Below are positions 8,036-16,194 of a stretch of 64,000 nucleotides of DNA, in pieces; the first letter of the stretch is position 1, and each line of letters opens with the position of its first letter. Where the stretch lies: positions 12,394 through 76,393 of the forward strand of contig CAYSSR010000009.1 of assembly GCA_964433755.1 (NCBI GenBank). The letters are read 5' to 3'. The translations under genes and the position numbers were made by a program. This DNA is from JAUVXJ01 sp964433755. GTDB taxonomy: Bacteria; Chloroflexota; Anaerolineae; UBA7937; B3-Chlor. The notes beneath the pieces are model-generated. The model was given only the letters and a program-made list of their open reading frames with translations. It had not been told where the DNA came from and searched no databases.

Positions 8036-10480
8036 TCACGAAACAATGGCTTGGACCACCACCTCGCGCTGGCCACTGCCCGGCAACGGCACAACATCTC
8101 CCTCGACGGGCCGGCCATCCACCTTCAGCGAGACCAGATTCCCCTCGCCAGCCCGTTCCACCGAGATGTCGTAGGTCACGCCGCGAAAGACGCGCCTGGC
8201 CTTGAACCCCGACCAGACGGCGGGGAGGACTGGTGAAACCCGCAGGCCAGCGTGGGTCGGGCGGATGCCCAGAATCCACTGCGTGATGGCCACGTAGTTC
8301 CAGGCAGCGGTCCCCGTTAGCCAGGAGTTCTTGGCCTCCCCTGGGGTGGGCGAGTCGATCCCTGCGATCATCTGCGCATACACGTATGGTTCGCAGCGAT
8401 GGACATCGCTGATGACCTCTCGCGCCGAGGGGTTGATGCGGGTGTAGTAGTCGTACGCCTGGTCGCCGTGGCCCAGCATGGCCTCGGCGATCATGATCCA
8501 GGGGTTGGTGTGGCAGAAGATGCCTGCGTTCTCCTTGTAGCCAGGCGGATAGGAGGAGATCTCGCCCAGGTTCAGATGGTAGTGTGTGTAGGGAGGGTGG
8601 TGGAGCATGATGCCATGCGGGGTTGCCAGCAACTCCCCCACCGAGGCCAACGCCTTCTTGGCGCGCCCATCGGCAAAGCCCAGGCCAGCCAGGACAGACA
8701 GACCCTGGGCTTCGATGTAGATTCGTCCCTCCGTGTTTCCGTGGGAGCCAACTCTCTTGCCGGAGTCGTCGTAGGCGCGGAGGAACCACTCGCCATCCCA
8801 GCCGTGCTCGTGCACCGTCCTCTGCATCCTCTCCGCCGCTCCCAGGAATTCCTCCGCGTCCCCCTTCAAGCCGCGCCATTGTGCAATGGCCGCCAACTCG
8901 TTCGCCGCCAACACGAACAGTCCAGCGATGAACACCGACTCCGCCACGCGGCCATCCTTGATGTGGGTGCTCTGGAACGATTCGTCTGGCGTTTCAGAGA
9001 ATGTGTTGAGGTTCAGACAGTCGTTCCAGTCTGCACGTCCGATCAGTGGCAGGCCATGCGGCCCAAGCCTATCCAGCGTGTACCGAAAGCTCCGGTGGAG
9101 GTGGTCGTACAGCGGCTTCTCGGTGCCCGGAGTGTTCTCGTACACCACTGGCTCGTCCAGAAGATCCCAATCTCCGGTCTCCTTTAGATAGGCAGCCGTA
9201 CTCAGGATCAACCACAGCGGGTCGTCGTTGAAACCCGTTCCTATCTTGTCGTTGCCGCGTTTGGTGAGCGGCTGGAATTGGTGATAAGCCCCACCACTAC
9301 TCAACTGCGTGGCCGCAAGCTCGAGGATACGCTTGCGCCCGCGTTCTGGGAGCATGTGCACGCAGCCCAGCAGGTCCTGATTGGAGTCGCGGAAGCCTAT
9401 GCCTCGGCCGATGCCCGATTCGAACCCCGAGGCTGACCGGGACAGGTTGAACGCGATCACACACTGATACGGGTTCCAGATGTTCACCATACGGCTGGTG
9501 TGAACGTCCTCAACTTCGACCTGAAGCCTGCTCAGAAGGCCGGTCCAGAATTCGTGTAGCGCGTCAAAGGCCGCCTCGACCTCGCCTGGGTCCAGATACC
9601 TGGCGATGATAGGACGGACCGTCTGCTTGTTGATCGTTTGCGAGCCCGGTGGGTCGAACTTCTGATCCGAAGGGTTCTCGTGATAGCCCAGCACGAAGAA
9701 GACCTCGCGCGTCTCGCCAGGCTGGAGCGCGATTTCGAGGTGATGGGAGCCCATCGGCGCCCAGCCCACCGCCACGGAGTTGAACGAAGAGCCGCGCTCC
9801 ACCGCGGCCGGAGAGTCCCAACCCCGGTACGGCCCCAGGAACACGTCGCGCTGTGTGTCAAATCCGGCCGGTTCCTCCGAGCAGGCAAAGAAGGCGAAGT
9901 GATCCCGGCGCTCGCGGTATCCAGTCTTGTGGTAGATCACACCATCTTCCACCTCCACCTCGCCCGTGTTGAGGTTGCGCTGGAAGTTGGCTGCATCGTC
10001 CTCTGCATCCCACAGACAGAACTCGATAGCGGAGAAGATGGACAGGTTTACCTTGCCCTGGCGCCGATTGGTCAAAGTGAGCTGCCAGATCTCCAAGTTC
10101 TCTGCCAGGGGAACAAAGTAGCGAGTCTGAGCTTCGATCCCTTCGTAGGTCGAGCGAATGGTGGTGTAGCCCAACCCATGGCGGCAGGCGTACTCCTCTA
10201 CTCGATGCCTCGTGGGCTGCCAGGAAGGAGACCAGAACTCCGCTGTGTCATTGTCCCTTATGTATATGTAGCGTCCGCCGTAGTCCAGGGGCACGTTGTT
10301 GTAGCGGTAGCGCGTGATGCGCCTCAGCCGAGCATCGCGGTAGAACGAGTAGCCGCCGGCTGTGTTGGAGATGAGGCCGAAGTATGCCTCGCACCCCAGA
10401 TAGTTGATCCACGGCAGAGGTGTGTCCGGCTCAGTGATCACGTACTCGCGGCGCTCGTCGTCGAAGTAGCCGTAGCGCAT
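8036..10480 (-). CDS. Cellobiose phosphorylase (GH94)
   Basis: An 814-residue GH94 protein whose sequence closely follows characterised actinobacterial cellobiose phosphorylases as I recall them (GIGRGIGFRDSNQDLLG, PHGLPLIGRADWNDCLNLN, SSYPPGYKENAGIFCH). ADWND at about residue 484 carries the general acid Asp. The reaction is cellobiose + phosphate giving alpha-glucose 1-phosphate and glucose, in the cytoplasm. The ATG at 10480 overlaps the DeoC stop codon (TAATG), which fixes the start and implies coupled translation; 49 extra upstream codons open in frame overlap deoC and are not conserved. The operators far upstream at 19089 and 19163 match the cellobiose-repressor site, which supports the substrate. 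Confidence 0.92.
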   Translation of the reverse strand: MRYGYFDDERREYVITEPDTPLPWINYLGCEAYFGLISNTAGGYSFYRDARLRRITRYRYNNVPLDYGGRYIYIRDNDTAEFWSPSWQPTRHRVEEYACRHGLGYTTIRSTYEGIEAQTRYFVPLAENLEIWQLTLTNRRQGKVNLSIFSAIEFCLWDAEDDAANFQRNLNTGEVEVEDGVIYHKTGYRERRDHFAFFACSEEPAGFDTQRDVFLGPYRGWDSPAAVERGSSFNSVAVGWAPMGSHHLEIALQPGETREVFFVLGYHENPSDQKFDPPGSQTINKQTVRPIIARYLDPGEVEAAFDALHEFWTGLLSRLQVEVEDVHTSRMVNIWNPYQCVIAFNLSRSASGFESGIGRGIGFRDSNQDLLGCVHMLPERGRKRILELAATQLSSGGAYHQFQPLTKRGNDKIGTGFNDDPLWLILSTAAYLKETGDWDLLDEPVVYENTPGTEKPLYDHLHRSFRYTLDRLGPHGLPLIGRADWNDCLNLNTFSETPDESFQSTHIKDGRVAESVFIAGLFVLAANELAAIAQWRGLKGDAEEFLGAAERMQRTVHEHGWDGEWFLRAYDDSGKRVGSHGNTEGRIYIEAQGLSVLAGLGFADGRAKKALASVGELLATPHGIMLHHPPYTHYHLNLGEISSYPPGYKENAGIFCHTNPWIMIAEAMLGHGDQAYDYYTRINPSAREVISDVHRCEPYVYAQMIAGIDSPTPGEAKNSWLTGTAAWNYVAITQWILGIRPTHAGLRVSPVLPAVWSGFKARRVFRGVTYDISVERAGEGNLVSLKVDGRPVEGDVVPLPGSGQREVVVQAIVS

Positions 10481-11163
10481 TATCGGTATCCTCGCGTCTT
10501 TGCATCTTCCAGGATCGTCTTGGTGGCAGTTGCCCCAATGCGAGTGGCACCCAACGCCCGAACCCGAAGCACGTCGTCGAGGCTGCGCACTCTCCCCGCC
10601 GCCTTGATCTGGACCTCGGGTGCACAATGGGCACGCATCAAACTCAGAACGTGGTCGGTCGCCCCGGCATAGGAGTAGGAACCATTCGGCTGCTTGACGA
10701 ACCCATAGCCGGTCGATGTCTTGACGAACGCGACCCTGTGCTGCGAGCAGATCTTACACAATCTGATGATGTGCTCGTCCTGAAGGTAGTCGGTCTCCAG
10801 AATGACCTTGAGCAAAGCCTGATGATCAGTGCACGCGCCATTGAGAGTCTCGATCTCATCGGAAACGTAATCCCACTGCCCGCCCAGAGCTCTGCCGATG
10901 TTGATCACCATGTCGATCTCGCTGGCTCCATCCTCGACAGCCCGAAGAGTCTCCGTAACCTTGACGCCCGTGCGGCTGTTCCCATGCGGGAAGCCAATCA
11001 CGGAGCAGACTTCCACCCCCGAGTCGGTCAACGCCTCGCGGGACATGCCGACCGCATACGGTTTGACGCAAACCGTGGCTACGCCGTAATCCCTCGCCAG
11101 CTCGCACCCGTCCAAGATGTCTCTATCTGTCATGGTGGGATGGAGTAGGGAATGATCTATCAT
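10480..11163 (-). CDS. DeoC-like class I aldolase
   Basis: About 227 residues related to 2-deoxyribose-5-phosphate aldolase. Present are IDHSLLHP at the N-terminus, the Schiff-base lysine in FVKTSTGY, and the second active-site lysine in IKAAGRVR. In the usual enzyme the latter reads KxxGG(V/I)R; here the second Gly, part of the phosphate loop, is Arg, and the final phosphate-binding Ser-Ser region reads GATATK. The substrate may therefore differ from deoxyribose 5-phosphate. The start is uncertain: homologues begin about three residues before ATG 11163, and no ATG, GTG or TTG lies there; an ATA at 11199 has AAAGGA upstream. The stop overlaps the start of cellobiose phosphorylase (TAATG). Its role in a cello-oligosaccharide operon is unclear. 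Confidence 0.82.
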   Translation of the reverse strand: MIDHSLLHPTMTDRDILDGCELARDYGVATVCVKPYAVGMSREALTDSGVEVCSVIGFPHGNSRTGVKVTETLRAVEDGASEIDMVINIGRALGGQWDYVSDEIETLNGACTDHQALLKVILETDYLQDEHIIRLCKICSQHRVAFVKTSTGYGFVKQPNGSYSYAGATDHVLSLMRAHCAPEVQIKAAGRVRSLDDVLRVRALGATRIGATATKTILEDAKTRGYR

Positions 11164-11272
11164 CTTGGCAAGAGTGTGCAGAGTGATATCCTGTTCTATG
11201 GCTCGCGTCCTTTCACAACAACACCGATCCCCTCCTCGGCGTTCGCTAGACCGGTGGCCGGCTGTCTCTCCT

Positions 11273-12226
11273 TCAGAGAGAGTTCTCCTTGATGAAATCG
11301 ACCAGTTCATCGAGCTTCGCGAAGGCCAGACAGGTGACCGTGTCTGCTCCGCCGTAGTAGATCGCCATCCGCCCTGTCGGCGGGTCGTACAAGGCGGCAC
11401 ACGGGAAGGTGACATTAGGGACGTCACCAACGCATTCGTAGTACTCCCTCGGATTGAGCAGGTAGGGACGCGTCCTGTAGATCACCCTCCAAGGCTTCTC
11501 CAGATCCAGCAGCGCCGCGCCGAAGCTGTACACGAACCCGTTGCACGAAGTCAGCACACCGTGATAGATCAGGAGCCACCCTTCCGACGTCTCAATCGGT
11601 GAAGGCCCAGCACCGATCTTGGTTTCTTGCCAGCCCGAGGTGGGCGACATGATATGCCTGTGGTGGCCCCAATGGATCAAGTCCGGGCTCTCACTGTAGA
11701 AGATGTCACCGAAGGGAGTATGCCCTCTGTCGCTGGGCCGGCTCAGCATCGCATACTTCCCGCCCAGCTTGGAAGGAAAGAGCACACCGTTCCTGTTGTA
11801 TGGCAAGAAGGCATTCTCCATCTGGTGGAAAGCTTTGAAATCATGGGTGTAACCGACACCTATGGTAGGTCCATGGTAGCCGTTGCACCACGTGACGTAG
11901 TATCTGTCCTCGAGCCAGCACACTCGTGGATCATAGGCGTGGACGAAGGCGCCAATCTCGTCGTCCTCACATAGAAACTGAATGCGCTCCGGCTCAATCT
12001 CCCAGTGGACGCCGTCCTTGCTCATACCTGCATGGAGCTCCATCACTCTGGCCGTGTTATCGCAACGGAATACGCCTGCAAAACCGTCTTCGAAAGGCAC
12101 CACAGCGCTGTTGAAGATGCTATTGGTCTCTGGCACAGCATCGCGAGTGATGATCGGGTTTTTCGCCGAGCGCCAAACGACTTCGTGCTCTCCTTGAGGC
12201 CGTTCTTCCCAGGGAATGCTGGCCAA
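11273..12226 (-). CDS. GH130 mannoside phosphorylase
   Basis: A 317-residue GH130 protein with the family's five-bladed propeller motifs: NPI, FNSAVV, an acidic DPR (HAYDPRVCWLEDRYYVTW) holding the probable proton donor Asp, IGAGPSPIETSEGWLLIYHG, and a C-terminal YYGGADTVTCLA. GH130 enzymes phosphorolyse beta-1,4-mannosides (mannosylglucose, mannobiose, mannosyl-GlcNAc) to mannose 1-phosphate. I moved the start to TTG 12226: AGGAGGT stands six bases upstream and the protein then starts MASIPWEERP; the GTG at 12256 lacks a ribosome site. Its presence suggests the operon handles gluco-mannan fragments as well as cellobiose. The subfamily cannot be fixed here. Confidence 0.88.
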   Translation of the reverse strand: MASIPWEERPQGEHEVVWRSAKNPIITRDAVPETNSIFNSAVVPFEDGFAGVFRCDNTARVMELHAGMSKDGVHWEIEPERIQFLCEDDEIGAFVHAYDPRVCWLEDRYYVTWCNGYHGPTIGVGYTHDFKAFHQMENAFLPYNRNGVLFPSKLGGKYAMLSRPSDRGHTPFGDIFYSESPDLIHWGHHRHIMSPTSGWQETKIGAGPSPIETSEGWLLIYHGVLTSCNGFVYSFGAALLDLEKPWRVIYRTRPYLLNPREYYECVGDVPNVTFPCAALYDPPTGRMAIYYGGADTVTCLAFAKLDELVDFIKENSL

Positions 12227-12343
12227 CTGAGGACCTCCTGGCTCTAGGCGTGACACGGCTCACCGGATCGCGCAATGTGCCACGGTCTGCCGGGGGATGG
12301 CACGCCCCACATCGAGTCTCGCTTCGGACGTGACGGGTCTTCC

Positions 12344-13285
12344 CTAGCACCGGCCGCACGCCACGAAATGACCGGGCTCTGCCTCCACCAGCCCAGGCCT
12401 TTCTCTGGCGCAGTTCTCATCCTTCTCCGCGGCGAGACACCTCTCACAGTAGACACAGCCACGTGTGAATTCCAGCTCCCTCGCTTTCAGTTCCACGTCC
12501 ACGTCGTCCCACTTCTCGTCCAGGCGAGGGACACAGGCCATCAACATCTTGGTGTATGGATGCATTGCATTGTAGTATACTTGCTCGGTGGGGCCCATTT
12601 CCACCACACACCCCCTGTAGAGGATCACCGCTCTCTCGCTTATGTAGTAACCCAGGGAGAGATCGTGGGTGATGAAGAGGACAGAGAGGCCACGGGACTT
12701 CAGGTCTGCCAGCAGGTTGAGAACGTCGATCCGTCTCGATGCGTCGAGCATGCTGATGATCTCATCGGCCACGAGAAACTCGATGTCGAGCAACAAGGCC
12801 CGTGCGATCAGAAAACGCTGAAGCTGCCCTCCGCTGAGCTGATGGGGGTACTTGTGCAAGACGTCGGCCGGATTCAGGCCAACCGCCTTCAATGAGCCCT
12901 CCAACTTGTTCTCCCATTCGTGGCCCTTGAGCTGTGGGTAGAACTCCTCCCGGATGATCTCGAGGACCCGGTCGGCTTTGAAGATCGGGTTGTAGGAGCT
13001 AAACGGATCCTGAAATACCCCCTGTACTTTGCGATAGTACTCCTTTAGCCCGCTCCCTTTGAGCGTGGAGATGTTCACTCCGTCGAACCATATCTCCCCC
13101 GAGCTCATCGAGATCAAACGCAGTATCATCCTGCCGATGGTACTCTTGCCGCTCCCGCTCTCACCGATCAAGGAGACCACCTCTCCATCCTTCACGTCGA
13201 AGGTGACGTCGCTCACTGCATGGAGTTCCCTTCCTCCAAAGGTGCCGACCCTGTAGACCTTCGACACCCCGTCCAGCCTAAGCAT
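12344..13285 (-). CDS. Oligosaccharide/peptide ABC ATPase (DppF/OppF type)
   Basis: A 313-residue ATPase: Walker A GESGSGKST (about residues 40-48), signature LSGGQLQR, and Walker B FLVADEIISMLD, in which the usual T/S of 'DEpTSaLD' is I and A is M. The C-terminal oligopeptide-transporter motif has four Cys (CVYCERC...CGRC), as in families that carry an Fe-S or Zn site there. The ATG at 13285 overlaps the previous ATPase stop by 8 bp. It works with the other ATPase, two permeases and the lipoprotein of this operon. Dpp/Opp-family importers next to glycosidases are known cello-oligosaccharide transporters (Thermotoga type), so sugar rather than peptide is the likely cargo. Confidence 0.9.
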   Translation of the reverse strand: MLRLDGVSKVYRVGTFGGRELHAVSDVTFDVKDGEVVSLIGESGSGKSTIGRMILRLISMSSGEIWFDGVNISTLKGSGLKEYYRKVQGVFQDPFSSYNPIFKADRVLEIIREEFYPQLKGHEWENKLEGSLKAVGLNPADVLHKYPHQLSGGQLQRFLIARALLLDIEFLVADEIISMLDASRRIDVLNLLADLKSRGLSVLFITHDLSLGYYISERAVILYRGCVVEMGPTEQVYYNAMHPYTKMLMACVPRLDEKWDDVDVELKARELEFTRGCVYCERCLAAEKDENCARERPGLVEAEPGHFVACGRC

Positions 13286-14240
13286 TCTTCTCGAACTCCT
13301 TCCAGCAAGCGACGAAGTGGTCTTTCTCCAGTTCCAGGAACGGCGGCTCCTCCACACATTTCTCGAACGCAACGGGGCATCGTCCCCTGAAACGACATCC
13401 AGCCGGTGGATCGAGGAGTTGTGGGGGGTTGCCGGGAATCCCGGCCAGCCTTGTGTCAGCATACCGCACCCCGACCTTGGGCAAAGCCGATATCAGCAGC
13501 TTCGTATACGGATGCCGGGGCGAATGGATGATCACCTCGGTAGAGGCTTTCTCCGCCAGTTGTCCTGCATACATGACCAGGATACTGTCCGCAATCTGGT
13601 AGAGGATCGAGATGTCGTGGGTGATGACGATCAGGCTCTTCACGAATTCGCGATGCCGGAATTCCACGAGCATGTCTGCGACAGCCTTCTGGGTGGACAC
13701 ATCGAGTGCCGAGGTGATCTCGTCGGCGATGAGCAGCGAAGGGTTGAGCACAGTGGATAGGACCATCACCATTCTCTGCTTCATACCGCCCGACAGCTCA
13801 ATGGGGTACATGCCGAGCACGTCGTGTGATAGCTCAACCAGATCGAGTCTCCTCTTCAGTTCAGGCAAGGTGGCCTTGAAATCCACCTTTCTGGACTCCA
13901 GAAGCTCTGATGTCATCTTCCCGATCTTGCGCGTCGGATTCATGGCATTCATGGCGTACTGCGGAATGATGGAGATCTCTTTGAACCTGAAGTCGTTCAT
14001 CCTCTCCATGTCCCAGACAGGCAGCTCTTGACCATCGAGTATCACACGGCCCTCGACGAACCGCATCGGCGGCGTCAGCGAGATCAGACTGTGGCCGAGC
14101 GTGGTCTTCCCACAACCCGATTCACCAGCCAGTCCCATGATCTCCCCATCGTCGATGGCGAACGTGGCGCCATCCAGTGCCTTGACATCCCCTCTCAGGG
14201 TCTGGTAGTAGACCTTGAGGTCCTCCAATTGAAGACTCAC
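13278..14240 (-). CDS. Oligosaccharide/peptide ABC ATPase (DppD/OppD type)
   Basis: A 320-residue ATPase with Walker A GESGCGKTT, signature LSGGMKQR, Walker B LLIADEITSALD and switch His in VITHDIS. The C-terminal domain with PPAGCRFRGRCP is the conserved oligopeptide/dipeptide transporter extension (Cys-containing). The GTG start at 14240 lies two bases after the permease stop, with the ribosome site inside the end of that gene. First ATPase of the cassette; intact catalytic residues. Confidence 0.92.
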   Translation of the reverse strand: MSLQLEDLKVYYQTLRGDVKALDGATFAIDDGEIMGLAGESGCGKTTLGHSLISLTPPMRFVEGRVILDGQELPVWDMERMNDFRFKEISIIPQYAMNAMNPTRKIGKMTSELLESRKVDFKATLPELKRRLDLVELSHDVLGMYPIELSGGMKQRMVMVLSTVLNPSLLIADEITSALDVSTQKAVADMLVEFRHREFVKSLIVITHDISILYQIADSILVMYAGQLAEKASTEVIIHSPRHPYTKLLISALPKVGVRYADTRLAGIPGNPPQLLDPPAGCRFRGRCPVAFEKCVEEPPFLELEKDHFVACWKEFEKNA

Positions 14241-14244
14241 GTTT

Positions 14245-15102
14245 TCACATCTCCCTGAGTTTGGGGTTGAAGACCTCGTCCAGTCCCACGTTGGTCACGT
14301 ACAGCGCCCCGACGATAGCCATGATGGCCACACCCGGCGGAACGAACCACCACCATATACCGAGCAGGAGAGCGCCCCACAGAACGGCGTTGTTCATCAT
14401 CAGGCCCAGCGACACCGCATTCGTGGGACCGAGTCCTATGAAATCGAGCGTGGCAGCCGTGAGGATCGCTCCTCCAAACTGAAGAATGAAGACCAACAGG
14501 AGATACGACATCATGTTCGGGGCAATCTGCGTGAAGATGATCTTCCAGGAGGGCATTCCGCTCAACCGCGCCAGATCCACGAAATCCCTGGAACGCAACG
14601 AAAACGTCTGGGCCCGGATCGCTCTTGCAGCCCAAGGCCAAGCCGTACAGCCGATGAACACACTCTCCGCGAGAACGCCCCTGACGGTGAGATACGCCGC
14701 TATGATCAAGAGGATAGCCAGCGTTGGAATGACTAGGACGATGTTGGTGAGCATGCTGAGTACCTCATCAACGATACCGCCACGATAGCCGGCGGTGAAA
14801 CCAACGACTACTCCTATGAGGGTCGCCAGCCCCCCACCGACAATCCCCACCAGGAACGTTGCCTTGAGGCCGAGTATGAACTGGCTGAAGACATCCTGCC
14901 CGAAGGTCGTGGTCCCAAACCAATGCTCCGCTGATGGCGGGTGATATGGTGGCCCCACGTAGTCGTAGGGTGCATAGTCTGTCAACAGTGGGCCAACCAG
15001 TGTAAGGACGACGAACAGAAGAAGAACAGCGACACCAAGCTTCAGTTTGTTGTTCCGTAGAGCGAAGTAGAGGATCTCGTTCTTGTTCCCGGATTCCGTC
15101 AT
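14245..15102 (-). CDS. ABC permease (DppC/OppC type)
   Basis: A 285-residue inner-membrane permease with an N-terminal segment, a second helix (LKLGVAVLLLFVVLTLVGPL) and five further helices. The EAA-like coupling loop DLARLSGMPSWKIIFTQIAPN is present, as is the family text HWFGTTTFGQDVFSQ. The ATG overlaps the stop of the preceding permease by 4 bp (ATGA). Second permease of the sugar importer. Confidence 0.92.
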   Translation of the reverse strand: MTESGNKNEILYFALRNNKLKLGVAVLLLFVVLTLVGPLLTDYAPYDYVGPPYHPPSAEHWFGTTTFGQDVFSQFILGLKATFLVGIVGGGLATLIGVVVGFTAGYRGGIVDEVLSMLTNIVLVIPTLAILLIIAAYLTVRGVLAESVFIGCTAWPWAARAIRAQTFSLRSRDFVDLARLSGMPSWKIIFTQIAPNMMSYLLLVFILQFGGAILTAATLDFIGLGPTNAVSLGLMMNNAVLWGALLLGIWWWFVPPGVAIMAIVGALYVTNVGLDEVFNPKLREM

Positions 15103-16091
15103 GCTGCTTCACCTAGCATCCCTGTTCGCGTCCTCGGATCGACCAGGACGTAGACGATGTCGATGACGAAATTGGCGAGCAACACGCCCAGGATGATGAA
15201 GAGGAAGCATCCCTGGATGAGGAAGTAATCCTCGTTCTGGATGGCTCCCAGGATCAGGTAACCGATTCCAGGGTACGAAAACACTATCTCTGTGGCCAGG
15301 GCACCCGCTACGATGATACCCAGGTCGAGGGCCAGCCCGGTGATCTGGGGCAGTATCGCATTTCTGAACGCGTATTGCCTGACCAGGCTCCTGGGCGCAC
15401 CAAGCGCTTCGAGATAGTGAGAGTAGTCCGCCTCCAGTTCGTAGATGATCATGTTCCTCATCCCGATGGCCCAACCGCCGAACTTCACCAGGAAGAGGGA
15501 CGCGAAGGGCAGGAACCAGTGCCTCAGCAGGCTCCCGACGAAGGCCCACGAGAGATGAGGCCGCAAACCATAGCTGTAGGCCCCTGAAATCGGAAAGATG
15601 CCCAGTACTATGCCAAAGGCCCAGGCCAGCACAATCCCCAACCACATGTAGGGCGTCGCAGTGAGGATATACCCCAGCGGTGATATGGTATTGTCCAGCC
15701 ACTTCGATCGCGCCGCGTATGCACCGAACCAGTTGCCCGCAAGCCAACTCAAGAGTATGGCCGGCAGCAGGAGGAAGACATCGAAGGGCAGGGCATTCAT
15801 GATCACACGTGTCACCGGCATCGGAAAGAGAAGCACGCTCGTCCCGAGGTCGCCGTGGAACAGGGCTCTCCAGAAGTTGAGATACTGCTGCCAGGCTGGG
15901 AGGTCCAATCCGAACAAGCCTGAGTAGTAGTCGTAGATGCGCTCATAGGCCCCCGCGTGAAGCGAGGCCCTGGACAGCATGGTCTGGACAGGATTGCCAG
16001 GCATGAAGCGCGGGATCATCCAATCGATGGTCACCGCAACGAACAAGGTCAGGACGTAGATGAGGACCTTTCTGCCAAAATACCGCTTCAC
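15099..16091 (-). CDS. ABC permease (DppB/OppB type)
   Basis: A 330-residue permease with six hydrophobic segments, N-terminal FMPGNPVQTML (DppB family text) and the coupling loop YLEALGAPRSLVRQYAFRNA. GTG start at 16091 behind GGGAGGAACTGGC. It follows the binding-protein gene after about 100 bp that contain a strong GC hairpin, and overlaps the next permease by 4 bp. Confidence 0.92.
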   Translation of the reverse strand: MKRYFGRKVLIYVLTLFVAVTIDWMIPRFMPGNPVQTMLSRASLHAGAYERIYDYYSGLFGLDLPAWQQYLNFWRALFHGDLGTSVLLFPMPVTRVIMNALPFDVFLLLPAILLSWLAGNWFGAYAARSKWLDNTISPLGYILTATPYMWLGIVLAWAFGIVLGIFPISGAYSYGLRPHLSWAFVGSLLRHWFLPFASLFLVKFGGWAIGMRNMIIYELEADYSHYLEALGAPRSLVRQYAFRNAILPQITGLALDLGIIVAGALATEIVFSYPGIGYLILGAIQNEDYFLIQGCFLFIILGVLLANFVIDIVYVLVDPRTRTGMLGEAA

Positions 16092-16123
16092 GCCAGTTCC
16101 TCCCTACAGCAACCCTGCAAGAA

Positions 16124-16160
16124 CACCGCCCCTCCCGCAGGCTGAGAGGGAGGGGCGGTG
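16124..16160 (-). terminator. Intra-operon GC hairpin after binding-protein gene
   Basis: A perfect 13-bp stem (arms 16124-16136 and 16148-16160) with an 11-nt loop, lying 35 bp after the binding-protein stop. No U run follows in minus-strand RNA, so it is more likely an RNA stabiliser or partial terminator than a full stop. In malEFG-type operons such a hairpin keeps the binding protein in excess over the permeases. Confidence 0.6.
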
Positions 16161-16194
16161 CGTGAGAAGTCTCAACGTGACAACTCCAACCGAC

